NCBI GenBank assembly: GCA_038501625.1
Contig: JAZAYU010000184.1
Location: 62,001 to 126,000, forward strand
Direction: 5' to 3'
From: Corbicula japonica
Lineage: Eukaryota > Mollusca > Bivalvia > Venerida > Cyrenidae
Length of the DNA: 64,000 nucleotides
A program made the translations under genes and the position numbers. Below are positions 1-12,217 of this stretch, one piece after another (the stretch's first letter is position 1; every line of letters begins with the position of its first letter). Under the pieces are notes generated by a model. That model saw nothing but the letters and a program-made list of their open reading frames with translations, was not told the DNA's origin and made no database searches.

Positions 1-117
1 CACTCAAAATCTATAAAATCCTTGCTATGCCACTGTAATGGTTGTACTACTGAATATCTCCCCCTCCCGTCTTTTTTTAGTTTTTTAGAATGCTTTTGTG
101 TTCACAAAACCACATAT

Positions 118-148
118 CGAGGGTTGCATGCAAGACTGTCGTAACTAC
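118..148 (+). repeat. Half-site of the 45.98-kb hairpin repeat
   Basis: The segment starting GGGTTGCATGCAAGACTGTC and running on into GTAACTAC closely matches both arms of the hairpin at 45976-46048. It is a single arm here, so it is probably a fragment or end of the same small inverted-repeat element. No partner arm is seen nearby. Confidence 0.5.
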
Positions 149-200
149 ATATTTTTACGAAAATGACCTTTTTGGTTTTGTACAAATCATTTTATAAAAT

Positions 201-343
201 AGTACGCAACCTAATATTCAGAAAGGGCCTAGAAATGTGATTTCGTTGCACCCCAGAGGGGGCAAAGGTTGACTGGTACCGTTGGAAAGCTTAGGATGTC
301 TGCAACAAGAATTCACTTGTTAGACATTTATAAAGTGGTGCAT
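201..343 (+). repeat. Left arm of a 5.3-kb-spaced inverted repeat
   Basis: This arm, beginning AGTACGCAACCT, matches the reverse complement of 5408-5546 over about 140 bp with scattered differences. Shared landmarks are TTTCGTTGCACCCCAG, GGTACCGTTG, AAGCTTAGGAT and GAATTCACTTGTTAGAC. The pair could be the terminal inverted repeats of one large non-autonomous element or two copies of a smaller element in opposite orientation. No clear target-site duplication is seen. Confidence 0.75.
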
Positions 344-839
344 AACCATGGCAACCAGGTTTACATGACCACACCCATAGGAACAACTGTTTTACACACC
401 ACATGGCAACTTGCCTATATCATGATTTACATAACACAAACAAATGTTCTTTGTATTTGTTGCAAGTGTATTAAAATGAAATAAAAACATGGTTGAGTAA
501 TTTCAGCAGCACTTTCCTTGTTTTGTAAGTATCCCATGTATGTTTTATCAGTCATTTATCTTATTTGTAGTTACACCTTTGCTGTTTATCTTCTTTTCTG
601 TAACAGTAAATTATAAATGTCCTCTTAACACTTTTCAAATTCAAAATGGTAAATGATATACAACCAATTTGCTAGTTATTTCTGGACCAAATATGTTATT
701 GTTAGCTGCTTATGAGATATAGAGTTAATGCAATTAATGACATCATGGTTTTGTAGAACCATACTCTTTGAACACATGTTTACGTGTAGTAATAAATTTA
801 CACCTTTTATTATGAAAATATAGATCTAAATAACAAACC

Positions 840-872
840 ATCATCATCAACATCATCATCATCATCATCATT
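840..872 (+). repeat. CAT trinucleotide microsatellite
   Basis: About eleven near-perfect CAT units with one interruption (CAA). It lies in AT-rich noncoding sequence. Confidence 0.9.
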
Positions 873-2579
873 ACATGAAGACTTTTTATTACCATAATGT
901 AATATGTTACCCTATTGCTAATTCAATCATAATATTCATGTTTGAGATCAACAAGCATAAAATATAGTATTTAATTGAATAATTGTGCTTGATAAGTATA
1001 AGTGTTCTTGAAACTTGCATGACTTCAAATTTTAAACATACATAACATATGTTACTCATTAAAATAAGGCTTGTTTTCTTGTTTTATTTGTTTTAATGGT
1101 GTTAGCTGATATCTATATGAAGAAATTAATTATGCGTGCTCTTTGCAATGTCCTTATGTTTGTTAGCCCTGTGTAGATTTCTTATTACATTGACAGTCGT
1201 TTTTTTTAACTAAAATTACTGATTTAATAAAGTATTTTCTCTAAAACTGATATTGTTGTACAAAGAACTGAACACAGTTACAAAACTGTATCACAACTAT
1301 GCAATCATTTTAGATTAAACTATAAAATAATAATAGTAAGTGGTTCATAGTATATACTTAGTTATGTTACGTGGTTAAAATGTAAAGGTATACAAATATT
1401 GCTTTGTATACAAACAAACTAATTAAAATTAATTATATGTTACCTAATTATTTAAGTAATGTTTTAAGAAAGATGGCAAATTTCTAAACCGTGTTATAGT
1501 TTGTATCTATATTACCGAAGAGTCACTGATAATGTGAATATTAACTTTCTTTAAACTATAATATTTATTTACAAAAAAAATCAAAAAATGAAAGCAGCAG
1601 TTCTGGTCTTTTAGAACAATTATAACTGATATTACTGTTAAATAAAACATGTGAAATAAGAAAAATAAATTTTCCTATTAAATGAAACATTATTTTTTCC
1701 ATTGTTCAAAGAATTCTTAAGATCTTTGTAGTATGTTATTTTTCTTAAAGACAAATGATTGTCCTAATTTGAAAGACAATCTGTGTAATGCAGGTGATGG
1801 TAAGCTAATAAACAAACTTATGTATAATAACTTTTTTCGGTAAAAATTCTTTTACTTGAGTTAAAAAAAAATTGCAATATAATGCTCGTGCTGTTTCAAT
1901 GTTTTACAAATTCTACATTGAACCTTAGTATTTTGATGAATAAAACTACTTTTAAAAACATTTGTAAGATCAGATAATTAAATCGGCTGATTTGTGTAAT
2001 AGAGTTTAAATTAAGTAGCTTTTAAATTTGTTATATATTAACTTTAACACAATATAATATGATATGAAAATATTTATCAAAATGATAACTAATTGTTTGT
2101 AGTTTCTTTCTGTTCTTTTTTTATTATTTTTCTGATTATTTAAGTAACAATTGGTAACATATTATAAGATGACAAAAGAAATAAATAGAACAGTAAAATG
2201 ATAAAAATATGTTAATTTTGTTTATTCTTTCTTTTCTTCCATTTATTAGAACAAATTACTGTAATCTGTTTCAATTCAGAGTATCTGGACTTAGCTTTAG
2301 ACTGGATGCAACAGCCCATAAATAGTGTAAAATTCAGCTGTACTACAATGTTGTCACTGATCCATATTGATAGGTTTATTGTTAATTTAAAAAGATTTTA
2401 AAAAAGGACGACCATCTACATCATACACTTTACTTCAAGACATATTGAGCAGTACACAGATCATTAACCTCTAAAGTTTAACAATATTTAAATTAAAATA
2501 CATTACTATATATTTACACCTTTATTTCCACTGCTTCAATATCCTTTACCGGACGAGTGAAGGTCAATCTTCAATGAAC

Positions 2580-3030
2580 ACCGTTAGCCTTATCACCGCG
2601 CAATGGTAAAGGAATGCCCTGGTGACGTCATGAAATCCCCGCTATTTTTATAATTGTTGCTAATTTTAGATAGCTCTTCCTGGAATGTTGCTATTTTTAG
2701 ATTACTTTTATTTTTAGTTGCTTTTATACCCCTCAAACCGGAAGTAAACAAGTTTACTTATATGACATCAAATCCAGTTGTTTCTTTCGTTTCGTGTTCC
2801 TGTTTTATGTTATATCTGGGGCTACCGCCTCCGAACCCCCGTTTTTATGTTTTAAGCGAGAAAGAAAATGGCCGCCAAAAATCCGGTAAACAATGATTCA
2901 ATAGGGGTCGGATGTAAACTCGTACCGGTAAACTGCAAGATCCGACATCATCAATAAGCACGTTCCATTTTCATTGGTTGAACATTTAACGCATTAGCCT
3001 TTTCTAACTTCCCGCCAAAATAACGGTTTT
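2580..3030. promoter_or_regulatory. Candidate promoter-like patch
   Basis: In an otherwise AT-rich area this patch carries a CRE palindrome (TGACGTCA near 2622), a YY1-like AAAATGGCCGCC near 2867, an inverted CCAAT box (ATTGGTTG near 2975) and an E2F-like TTCCCGCCAAAA near 3010. Such sites cluster in metazoan CpG-type promoters. No exon could be recognised on either side, so this rests on motif clustering alone. Confidence 0.25.
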
Positions 3031-5407
3031 ACTTAGACTATCATTTACTCGCATAGATAGTACTTGCTGTGATACAAATTTGATGTTTGTTGTGAAATAT
3101 TAGGTTTTTCTGTATATAAATGTTTGAAAAAACGGATGAATGTGTTCAATAAACATGGAACTATTTTTGGTCGTAGTATGATTTTTTTTATTTGAGTAAA
3201 TAGGCGGACCAGTCCAAATGCCAAACCCGGGGTAAGAAATGTTTTAAACAACATTTCGAAATTAGTAAAAAGTATATATTTTATATTAAATTTAGAAACA
3301 AAATGATAAAATGAGGTGTAAATATACTCCACACACTTTAACCAACCCTAATGACGTTCAAGACTCGGTGAACTTATCAAACACGAAATTTATTCCTTAA
3401 TTAATATCGCCATCATCAATACCTTAATTTCATTTTGTAACATAATTCTCATATATTACCTATTTTAATACAAGATACATACAGTGCAGGAAGGTTGTTA
3501 ACCTATATACTGGAATAAGATACTGGTTTATTAAAACAAAACTGGCACTGATTTGTTTACTGTTTTATCACAGCAACAGTCATATCCATCACATACCTCA
3601 TCTTACTTAATATGGTTATAGCAGTGGCTACGCATCAATTACAGGTAATTTTAAAGGAGGCGTGTATTGCTTGTCTTTGAAATAAATAAATAATAAAAAA
3701 AAATCAAATGATATCATGAATAAAAACATTTTTTACTCATAATATTCTTCATAACACATTTATAGCTTATCAAACGCAAATAATTAATTATTTCATTTTT
3801 ATTACTAACTTGAATTTCATAATTTCTAAGACACCTTTCTTTGAGAACAATTGATTAAATTTATCACTAGAATCACTATTTCTTATGGATATAATTGTAA
3901 CTTAAAACAGAAATTCATCTTAAAATGTCTCTTTTACTAACTAAGTGCAGGCTGATGTGTGTTGGTTCTTAAAATAAATTATTGATGTAATTTATCATGA
4001 AAGAAGGTATGTAATTTATATCGCTATTGTGCAGTAACTAAAATTTGGTTAATACCTTCTTTTGGGTAACATATTTAAAAATGGTGATGTATGATATGGT
4101 ATTTATTTTTATTATGATATTATGCTAACTAATAATTAAAACTCATGAAGAGGTGTATTTAAACAAAAACAATTACACCAAAACTTCAAGTTTATTAACC
4201 ATAGGCAATAGGCATAAGTATATGATATAACATAATACTAAAGTCACATATAACTAAAGCTATGGATATTATTAACAATATGTTTAACAAAGTTTACCTT
4301 TTAATCACATAATATGTTTTTCAGGGTTTATTTCTTTATAATTTATTTTATTTATAGATAATTGCTACATTTGAGATGGTTTTTTTTGCATTTTTTCAGA
4401 GATTTTGGTTTTTGGAATTGCCAAATATATGTGTTTATTTACAATCATTAAACAGGAAGTGTGTCTCAATGTGACTTTATTACATTTAAATACTGCATTC
4501 TTATTTATATAACTCCTTAGGAACTTATTTATATTAATAAATTAAACAAATAAAACAGAAATTACTTGCAAATGCAAGTAAGAAATATTTCATACAACTT
4601 TTCAAACTAGGTTTTGATGTTAAGTAACATATCTTAATGACTATTTATAGACCTATACCTAAGGTTGCAAATGTTTTATTACATTAAAAATTTAAGAAAA
4701 ACATCTTCCTGGTGTAGAAAAAATAGGTTCATTTCAGAACTTTTATAATTGCCAATTATTTCTTAATAGCGTAAAATTTCTCAAAGGTCACATATTCAAA
4801 TAGGTGATACGGCAAAACGCCCAACTCGCCAGAAAGCAAACAAAATGCAAAATGCGTAGAATGGTATAGGCTTTCAGAAAAACATAGCCTTCAAAATTCC
4901 CCAAGGGGGGGGGGGGGTCTATTGGCAGCTCAAGGTCTAATAACGATTCATTGTTAAATGGTGCTACTGGAGTGAGGTTGAAATTGTACTGTTTTAATGT
5001 TTGAAAATATTAGTAATATGTAACTGCATAACTAAATTGAGAAAAAACGTATGTAAAACATGTGTTAGCTAGCTCAGAAATAACATTTAACCATACAAAA
5101 TATATGATTATTTGGTATTTTGAAATAAACTATTTATAAAAATCAAATTCGTATCATTGCATTTAATGTAACATATTGTATTTTAAATGGTTACATGTAC
5201 GTAAATTACTCAGAGCAGGGCTAAATCTCACCCAATTTTGATAAAAGCACATTACCTAACACTAGTTTTATTCATAATAAGTAACATTGTACTGAAGAAA
5301 ATAGTCTTTTAAAAGATTACTGGTCTTGTGTTGAAGCAATGCCTACAGAACAATTATTTTGGCTCATGTAAAATGGGTAGTGTCCGTTATCCTTGTTAGA
5401 CTTCTTC

Positions 5408-5546
5408 ATGCACCACTTTATGAAGGTCTAACAAGTGAATTCTGATTGTAGACAATCCTAAGCTTTACAACGGTACCACACAACCTCCCCCCCCCCCCCC
5501 CTGGGGTGCAACGAAAGTGAAATTTTCCTGGGCCAGGTTGCGTACT
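5408..5546 (-). repeat. Right arm of the inverted repeat paired with 201-343
   Basis: Reverse complement of 201-343. It contains a C run (5487-5501) where the partner has a short G-rich stretch, a hypermutable tract that probably grew after the copies separated. The arm ends with AGGTTGCGTACT. Confidence 0.75.
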
Positions 5547-6341
5547 TAAATGAATTATACATCGTGTTAAAAATTTAAGGTCATATTCTAATCTTTTAAA
5601 CTTTATTAATTAATCGCTATACTTTTCGCTATTGTACGCGATATTTTGGTATCGCAAATTCATTATCTCGTTGTGCAAATGCGATAAAGCTAGGATACAT
5701 GATGCACGTGGCTGTAAATCATTTGTCTCATTTTGTAAACATTTAACAGAAATCAACGTTATACAATGAGAAACCTGCATTATACTAAATCACTGTGGAA
5801 TGTTGTAGTTGACTGGAATGCTAAATATGGTTTGCACTGGACACTTGAATTCACAACCAACTACTGGCAAAGGAATAATATAGCTGTTAATATCTAGCTG
5901 ACATAAACTACCGTCCGGAGTCACTAGGATAAAAAAGTTCACCAGCAACGAGTATAACGTGAGCTCCTTCCACAAATTTCAAACCAGGGTAGTAAAATGG
6001 TAGTATTTTCGACGCAAGTGTAGTGACAGCATGTATTTCCGACTTGGTTCCGTGTTCCATCCGAGATTTAACATCGTCTGGTATTACATCTTCTTTTTGA
6101 ATCCCCCTAATAACGCAATCGAAATGCTGTTGCTGCTTTTTTAAAAAGTCCAGACCCAAAGCTTTGTAGATCTTGCTTCCAGTCAGTTTGTATTTTGTTC
6201 TTTCTTTCAACCACTCTTCTGATCTTTGCTTCACAAACCTTGTAAACCCTTGAATAGAGAAGTTCCGTAGGGTCTTTCAAGCTGACATAATTTCCCTGAG
6301 AATTTAATTCTTCAATTTCCAAGGTTTACGCGTACAAGCTA

Positions 6342-6639
6342 TACTAGCCCAAATTTCTAAACTGCCACCTAATATTTATAAGTGGAATTTTCTCGCTTTA
6401 CACTCGCTATTAAAACTATGTGCTTAAATGTTGATGTTTTTTGTGAAAATTGATTTCGGCATCTTGGTGATTTGCAGTCAATTTTCTAAATGAAATCATT
6501 AAGTTTTAATAAAATAATTTAACTGATGTGTGTGTCTTATTTTCATTATTCTTTATCGCAATTTTCTTTAGAATAGCTTACAAGACGACTTAGAAAATTC
6601 CACTTATATTAGATAGCGGTTTAGAAATTTGGGCTAGTA
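6342..6639. mobile_element. 298-bp MITE with ~50-bp TIRs and TA duplication
   Basis: Both ends begin TACTAGCCCAAATTTCTAAA and stay matched for about 50 bp, to AAGTGGAATTTTCT. The element is flanked by TA on each side (6340-6341 and 6640-6641), as expected of Tc1/mariner-like insertions. It has no coding capacity. It sits between the two halves of the YqaJ pseudogene. Confidence 0.88.
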
Positions 6640-7485
6640 TATTGGAGTTATTCAGCATCGCCCCAGTTTGTAGCATAGATTCATTGGCGCTCAGAAGCTA
6701 TTCAACGACCTTTCTGATATGATAAATTTGTGCTTGTATACTGCTGATGGCATAGAAAACTTTGACTCCCGCCAATTATCACCAGGGCAAGACTCTTTCT
6801 TTGAAACAGGCGTCGAAGATCAGCGATCCACACGGAAACTAGCTTAATTATTCTTTGTAAGCTTTGGACCTTTTCACGAACATTCATACTTTGCCAATCC
6901 CTGACGTATGATTCTATTTCATTAAAATCTTTAAAAAGTCTCTCTTTTGCGGAATACAAACTTCCATTTTCTTCAAAACTAAACAGATCCTGATCACAAT
7001 TCAGCACTCAATTCGGGCGCCAGTTTCTTACTGTCTACAGATAAAACATAGTACTTATCCTTTGACCTAATTTCTATTCCATTTTCTATTATCCCTGGTT
7101 TAATCTCCTTTGGAATGATTGCATCGGCAGCTTCGAATTTGGTAACAGCTTTTAAAGTTGGAACATCAAAATTTATCACCGTTTGTTGCGGATCATATAT
7201 TGCAAGGTCTGTTTTTTCTTCGATAATGTATCCCGATGACTTTAAACCAGCCATGAAACGTAATGCTTTGCCGTGAAATAAACGACACATGACCTTCCAG
7301 AATTTCATTGTGTCTTCTGAATAAACCATTTGAGTGGTATTGTCTAAGGAGTATTGTCCCACAACATTGACCTGGCATTCTTGCATATGACCCTATAGTC
7401 GGTAAATTCCGTTTACAAACGTTACGATTTTTTTCAAAATCGACATGAACATACATAACCAGTTTTAAACATACTATGATAGAAG

Positions 7486-7570
7486 CACGCTTAGCGAAGT
7501 CGGTTAAGGTGCTTTAACTCTAGGATATAGGTATAAAGTCGTAGGTTCGAACCATGGTTCAACCGCTTGT
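7486..7570 (+). repeat. tRNA-Leu-like module (SINE-type head)
   Basis: It has an A box TAGCGAAGTCGG (7492-7503) and a B box GGTTCGAACC (7544-7553), separated by a tRNA-like middle resembling a class II (Leu/Ser) tRNA with a variable arm. The acceptor stem does not pair well, so it is not a functional tRNA gene. It points toward an oppositely oriented tRNA-like module at 7905-7972. Confidence 0.6.
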
Positions 7571-7904
7571 TTTAATTTTAAAATTGTCATTCCGTTGAAG
7601 CTCGTGCAAATCCTTTTTTTGTGTATGCTATCTGTGTAGTAATTTACGCTAAAGTAAATTGCATCTATAGCCTGTACGACTATAATGTCACAAAGAAAAA
7701 TGTATTATAAACGCACATGAAAACCACGCGCTGTACATTTTATTAATAAAAGATAAATGCAATTAAATAAAGAAATAACATTGTAGAAAAAGGTATTATA
7801 CAATGTTTTATAATACAAGATGTAGTAAAACAATTTTAATGTTAGCCTAATTCTTACAATTAAATTAAAAAAAGTGTAAATTAATAACGTTGGTGTTTTT
7901 TAAG

Positions 7905-7972
7905 ATTCGAACCTGAGAAATTCAGATCGGTAGTCCGGCATGAAAACCAATACATCACAACTCGCTGATTTT
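7905..7972 (-). repeat. tRNA-like module facing the one at 7486
   Basis: On the minus strand a perfect B box GGTTCGAATC is preceded by a degenerate A-box-like GTGATGTATTGG and a tRNA-length middle. It resembles the module at 29246-29335 (TGGTTT..C..GG.CT.CC). It converges with 7486-7570. Confidence 0.5.
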
Positions 7973-8399
7973 TTAATTGTACAAATACTCGTATATTGAT
8001 AAATAAGCAATTTTGATACCAGCGTTTATTTTATGACCTTTACGGAACTTAATAAAGTGCCAGGTCAATGTTGTTGGACAATACCACTTTACGACATCAA
8101 AAAGTAAAAGAAAACAAATATTTGTTAATGGGAATTTTTCACATGCAATCAGTCTTAACAACTGTTCAAACAGAGGTAACTTCTTAGGTTTGTTCAGTAC
8201 ATGCATCCCCGCTGGCAGTAATTCCTTAGTCTCCGATATGACCGCGTCTAAACCGGAGTTTTCAAATAAACGTTTTTTAGCCTTCACAGGAGGAGATTCG
8301 GTGACTGACCATTTTTTAGAAGGTGCTGCATGGAGATCTGCGCTAGTTGGACAAACGGTTTCTGCAGCTCCGTTCTACGGTGTAGCAACGGCTTGAGAA

Positions 8400-9341
8400 T
8401 TTCTTCCTTTCTTTGGTGAATGAAGCCAAAGATTTGATTTCTTTCTGTTTCCTTTAAACCTTAAATAGACAAGATTATTGTAAATAGTCTGCCGACCCTT
8501 TCACAAAAATGGTGGGATGGAAGAAAGAGGGTGTAACGCGTTTGGCATGACAGCAGTTCTTTACTCAATTCCGCCGTTTTTAAAAAATGTTTTAGTTGTT
8601 TAACTTGACTTAAAACGGTAAAATATTAAAGACCAAATTCTTTTGTAAATAGAGTTTTTTTCCTTGGAGGACCTTGAACGCCCCGTCGAGTTCAACGCTT
8701 TTCATTCTGAAACCTGGATTTGTGTATTTTATTTGAATAATGCCTTAATTTTGATTACTAAAGTAGAACAAATAAACAGCTTAACGCTGTTTACGTTGCA
8801 ATACTCAAACCCGGATGTCTCCAAAAGGTTTAGAATTGTTTTAACCCTGTCTCATCTGTCACATATAAAACAGATTTCCCACAATACGGCTGATTAAATT
8901 CTGATGTTGTCATCTGCAGACAGGTCTCAGACTTTATCATTTGTACCAGTTTACCTGATTTTATCACTTGTACCCGTCCATCGCTGGATGCGAAATGGAC
9001 GACTCGATTTTAAAACAAAAATATTGCCACTTACTACTGCCTTGTAACCTGCTGTGTCATATAAAGATAAAAAGAAACTTGTACAAGAAACGTGTAATAA
9101 TCGTAGCCATATTAAGCTGCAGTCGAATTTTTATTGGATGCTTATATTGTCATATGTTCAATATGTGTTGCTCATAAAATGGTTCAAAGCCTAGAAATGA
9201 TTTAAGAGCGATATCAGACCTCACGAGACTTTAAGAATCACCTAATTTATTCTTATAATTAAATACCACTAATTGTGTGCCCCTTTAAAAAGGCGCCGTA
9301 GTATCTTACTCACATAGGCAACAGTTGTCTGAATATCAATG
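8400..9341. other. No gene recognised upstream of the gap
   Basis: AT-rich sequence with short frames (77 codons at 8664, 69 at 8968) that resemble no known protein. A short direct repeat, TTTATCAYTTGTACC, occurs near 8934 and 8961. Confidence 0.5.
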
Positions 9342-9841
9342 NNNNNNNNNNNNNNNNNNNNNNNNNNNNNNNNNNNNNNNNNNNNNNNNNNNNNNNNNNN
9401 NNNNNNNNNNNNNNNNNNNNNNNNNNNNNNNNNNNNNNNNNNNNNNNNNNNNNNNNNNNNNNNNNNNNNNNNNNNNNNNNNNNNNNNNNNNNNNNNNNNN
9501 NNNNNNNNNNNNNNNNNNNNNNNNNNNNNNNNNNNNNNNNNNNNNNNNNNNNNNNNNNNNNNNNNNNNNNNNNNNNNNNNNNNNNNNNNNNNNNNNNNNN
9601 NNNNNNNNNNNNNNNNNNNNNNNNNNNNNNNNNNNNNNNNNNNNNNNNNNNNNNNNNNNNNNNNNNNNNNNNNNNNNNNNNNNNNNNNNNNNNNNNNNNN
9701 NNNNNNNNNNNNNNNNNNNNNNNNNNNNNNNNNNNNNNNNNNNNNNNNNNNNNNNNNNNNNNNNNNNNNNNNNNNNNNNNNNNNNNNNNNNNNNNNNNNN
9801 NNNNNNNNNNNNNNNNNNNNNNNNNNNNNNNNNNNNNNNNN
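9342..9841. other. Assembly gap of 500 N
   Basis: Exactly 500 unresolved bases, a conventional placeholder length, so the real distance is unknown. Any reading frame that crosses it is an artefact. Confidence 0.99.
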
Positions 9842-10699
9842 CTTTGCGTGCTGAGCGCCATCTTGAAAAAACCACAGGGGTCAGTTCAAAGTTATCACGA
9901 GAAATCACAACAATCAGTTATCTGACTAAACCTACATGGAATTGCATCTTGGTCATGTAAATATTTTGTTTATATATAAACACAAAACTTTTGCATACAT
10001 AACCTACGACATAATTTAGCAATAAAAGTCCACATAATCAAGCAACATACAAAATACGTTGACATCTTCACTCTTACTAATCGGATTTCCTTGGGTAATA
10101 CCGTACCGGTGTACATACAATATGCTTCCCGTTCAGTACACAACGATCTATATATAGGACCACATGGTACTCAACATTCGCTATAAACCTCTATTTAAAG
10201 CCGGGACAATTATTCTTTTGGGCCGGAATAGTTGTACTATAATAAAGATCATCAAGTAATGGTTACATAGTAATAATATATTATGACTCATAATTCGTCC
10301 AGAAAATGAACTCTTAAACTATAACAAATGAGTGAAACACAACCAGTGCACATGGCGAACAAAAAACTGGGTAGGCAATGACTCGTCACAAACAGATATT
10401 ATTCAACTGTTTTTTTTTCAAGACGCGGTCGTTGATGCTGTTCAACATGCTAAGTGATGTTGAATGTTCCATAATAAATTTTGGAACCACAGAACAAAGC
10501 TGTCTATAAAGGCAGTTTCATGGATTTGTGGTGCATTTGTACGATTTGACGATGCTCATTCTGACTAACAAGGTAGGCTGAGATATAGTATTCCGTCTAG
10601 TTTTGTCATTTTCATTTTGACCAATGTATTGCTCAACACAAACTGGGGTGGTAAACCTCACATTCTAAAATTTTTTGATGAGATAATATATCACTGATA
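9842..10699. other. Noncoding AT-rich DNA, nothing recognised
   Basis: No frame of interest, RNA gene or clear repeat was found between the gap and the TIR element that begins at 10700. Confidence 0.5.
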
Positions 10700-12215
10700 T
10701 ATCCTTTCCGCGCCCGACCCTGTTTTCCGGACAGACGCCCGAAACGTATTTAAACGTGACAAAATCTTGACTTCACAAAACCCGACCCTGTTTTATTGGA
10801 GGACGCCCGAAACGTATTTAAACGTATGCTTTTTTACGATTTTAAAACCCATAACGTAAATCTGCGTAATTTTCAACATGGTTAGAAACCCGATTAAAGA
10901 ACTGTAAAACACGTAATCTAACGTTACGGTCTTTCTTCTGTAAAAAATGTGGAATATGCATATCAAAAATAGTGCGTTAAAATCCCGAATCTCAACGCTC
11001 TTTTACGTAATGGGAAAAACCAAACCGAAAAATTCGGTTTATCGCTGGAAGACTGCAACGGAAAATTCCGTAAATCAATTAACATAATTAACAGTCATTA
11101 ATTTTTATGTCATTTCAAAAAATGTCATTTTTAAGTAATTACTAGGTAGATATAGGTATTTTCTAACATAACGTCGCTGTCGTTCGAAAATATCGTAACT
11201 GCGAAATCCTAACATTTCAGGAGAAGCAAAAATGTGCGCCATTTTTTTATTTATTGTGCTATCAATTTAAAACTTGACATAGTATCACTATTTAAATATA
11301 TCTTTGCAAGAGAATGTTTAGTTTGTTTCTGTGCTTTAATAACAATAATTTCTATAATTTCTGTGCTTTCAATTGATACACAATAAATAAATAACAATAA
11401 CATTTTACAGTTACGACTTTTTTTCACCATATTTCATGGGCATTATGTAATTACGGTATTTTCGTGCACTAAATCGGTGACAAATATTGCAAATAAAACA
11501 ACTTTCTCACTGTTTCCTCGAAAAGGTTATCCATAACTTGAATATTTGATAAAAAAAGCAAATTGAACGTCGATGACTACGTCAATACCACTCTTGACGT
11601 AGTTACGAGAATTTCGACAGTCAAATAAACCGACCAATTCATTTACGATATTTCATCACATGACAAAAGTTTACGTTTCCCATTGGCTATCAGATCCGAT
11701 ATTTTCGCAATTAGCGCGGGGAAGTTTTATGTTGCGAGCAAAAGATTAAAAACAAAATCGACAAAGTGTAGTTACGACATTTTCGAACGACATCGACGAT
11801 AATTGATAACTGTTTTGGAGCCACTTTTTTATTTTGACAATAAAAGATGAAGAAACAGCAACGCTGTAATTAGATTTTTTTCTTAAAATTTGACTTTTTA
11901 AACTCACTCATTTTCTTATCAGATTATCTAAGTCACATGTAAACAATTTTTTACTAAATGATATTTGAGAGAAAATATGCGATGCGTTACACCTATAGTG
12001 TAAAAATACTGATCGATGATTCCGTGTCCTTTTAAATAGCAGCCAAAGTAAGGACTTTTTTTAATAAAAAGAAATAAAAAAAACAGTGTCGGGTTTTGAA
12101 AAAGCGATTTTTTAAACGTTTAAATACGTTTTGTTGTCCTTCCTTAAAAAAAGGTCGGGTTTTGGGAAGTCAAAATTTTGTCACGTTTAAATACGTTATG
12201 GTCGTGGAAAGGATA
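10700..12215. mobile_element. 1.5-kb non-autonomous TIR element with TA duplication
   Basis: The ends TATCCTTTCC and GGAAAGGATA are flanked by TA (10698-10699 and 12216-12217). The terminal ~150 bp at each end match in inverted orientation and contain a repeated module: AAAACCCGACC and AACGTATTTAAACG occur about twice per end. No transposase frame is present. A second inverted repeat is nested inside (11163-11812). The TA duplication suggests a Tc1/mariner-type or other TA-targeting mobiliser. Confidence 0.8.
11163..11812. repeat. Nested inverted repeat inside the 10700 element
   Basis: The arms share CGTCGCTGTCGTTCGAAAAT (11171-11190) and the reverse complement of CATTTTCGAACGACATCGAC (near 11780-11800), with ATCGTAACT next to them. 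The spacing is about 600 bp. It contains a short hairpin, CTACGTCA ... TGACGTAG, near 11577-11602. It may be a separate element inserted in the larger one or part of its internal organisation. Confidence 0.65.
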
Positions 12216-12217
12216 TA

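Larger units (their letters stand above)
344..5407. other. AT-rich DNA between the inverted arms, no gene seen
   Basis: This stretch is strongly AT-rich, with short homopolymer tracts and stops in all frames. Reading frames of 80-95 codons at 2654 and 3045 are low-complexity and resemble no known family. Items inside it are a CAT microsatellite (840-872), a richer-GC patch (2580-3030) and a G run (4905-4917). Confidence 0.6.
5790..8378 (-). pseudogene. YqaJ-type (lambda-exonuclease family) pseudogene, multiply broken
   Basis: Read on the minus strand, pieces in several frames line up as one decayed protein. About 8378-8100 holds NKPKKLPLFEQLLRLIA and FDVVKWY. About 7386-6997 holds FWKVMCRLFHGKALRFMAG and YYVLSVDSKKLAP. 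7007-6790 holds YVRDWQSM and ISVWIADLRRLFQRK-like sequence. 6322-5790 holds the YqaJ nuclease part: RSEEWLKERTKYKLTGSKIY, then KALGLDFLKKQQQHFD, EHGTKSEIHAVTTLA, VTPDGSL and GCEFKCP. The aspartate in PDGS and the E-x-K in EFKC fit the PD-(D/E)XK active site of this family, whose intact members degrade one DNA strand 5' to 3'. Frameshifts occur near 7390, 7000, 6780, 6232 and 5940. A MITE (6342-6639) and a rearranged piece with tRNA-like modules (about 7390-8090) interrupt it. Homologous, expanded genes in molluscs are probably mobile-element-borne. The family call is from recalled family features, not a search. Confidence 0.7.

Noticed and set aside
9310..9960. Open frames of 171-211 codons on both strands
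   Set aside because: They cross the 500-N gap and consist mostly of unknown residues.
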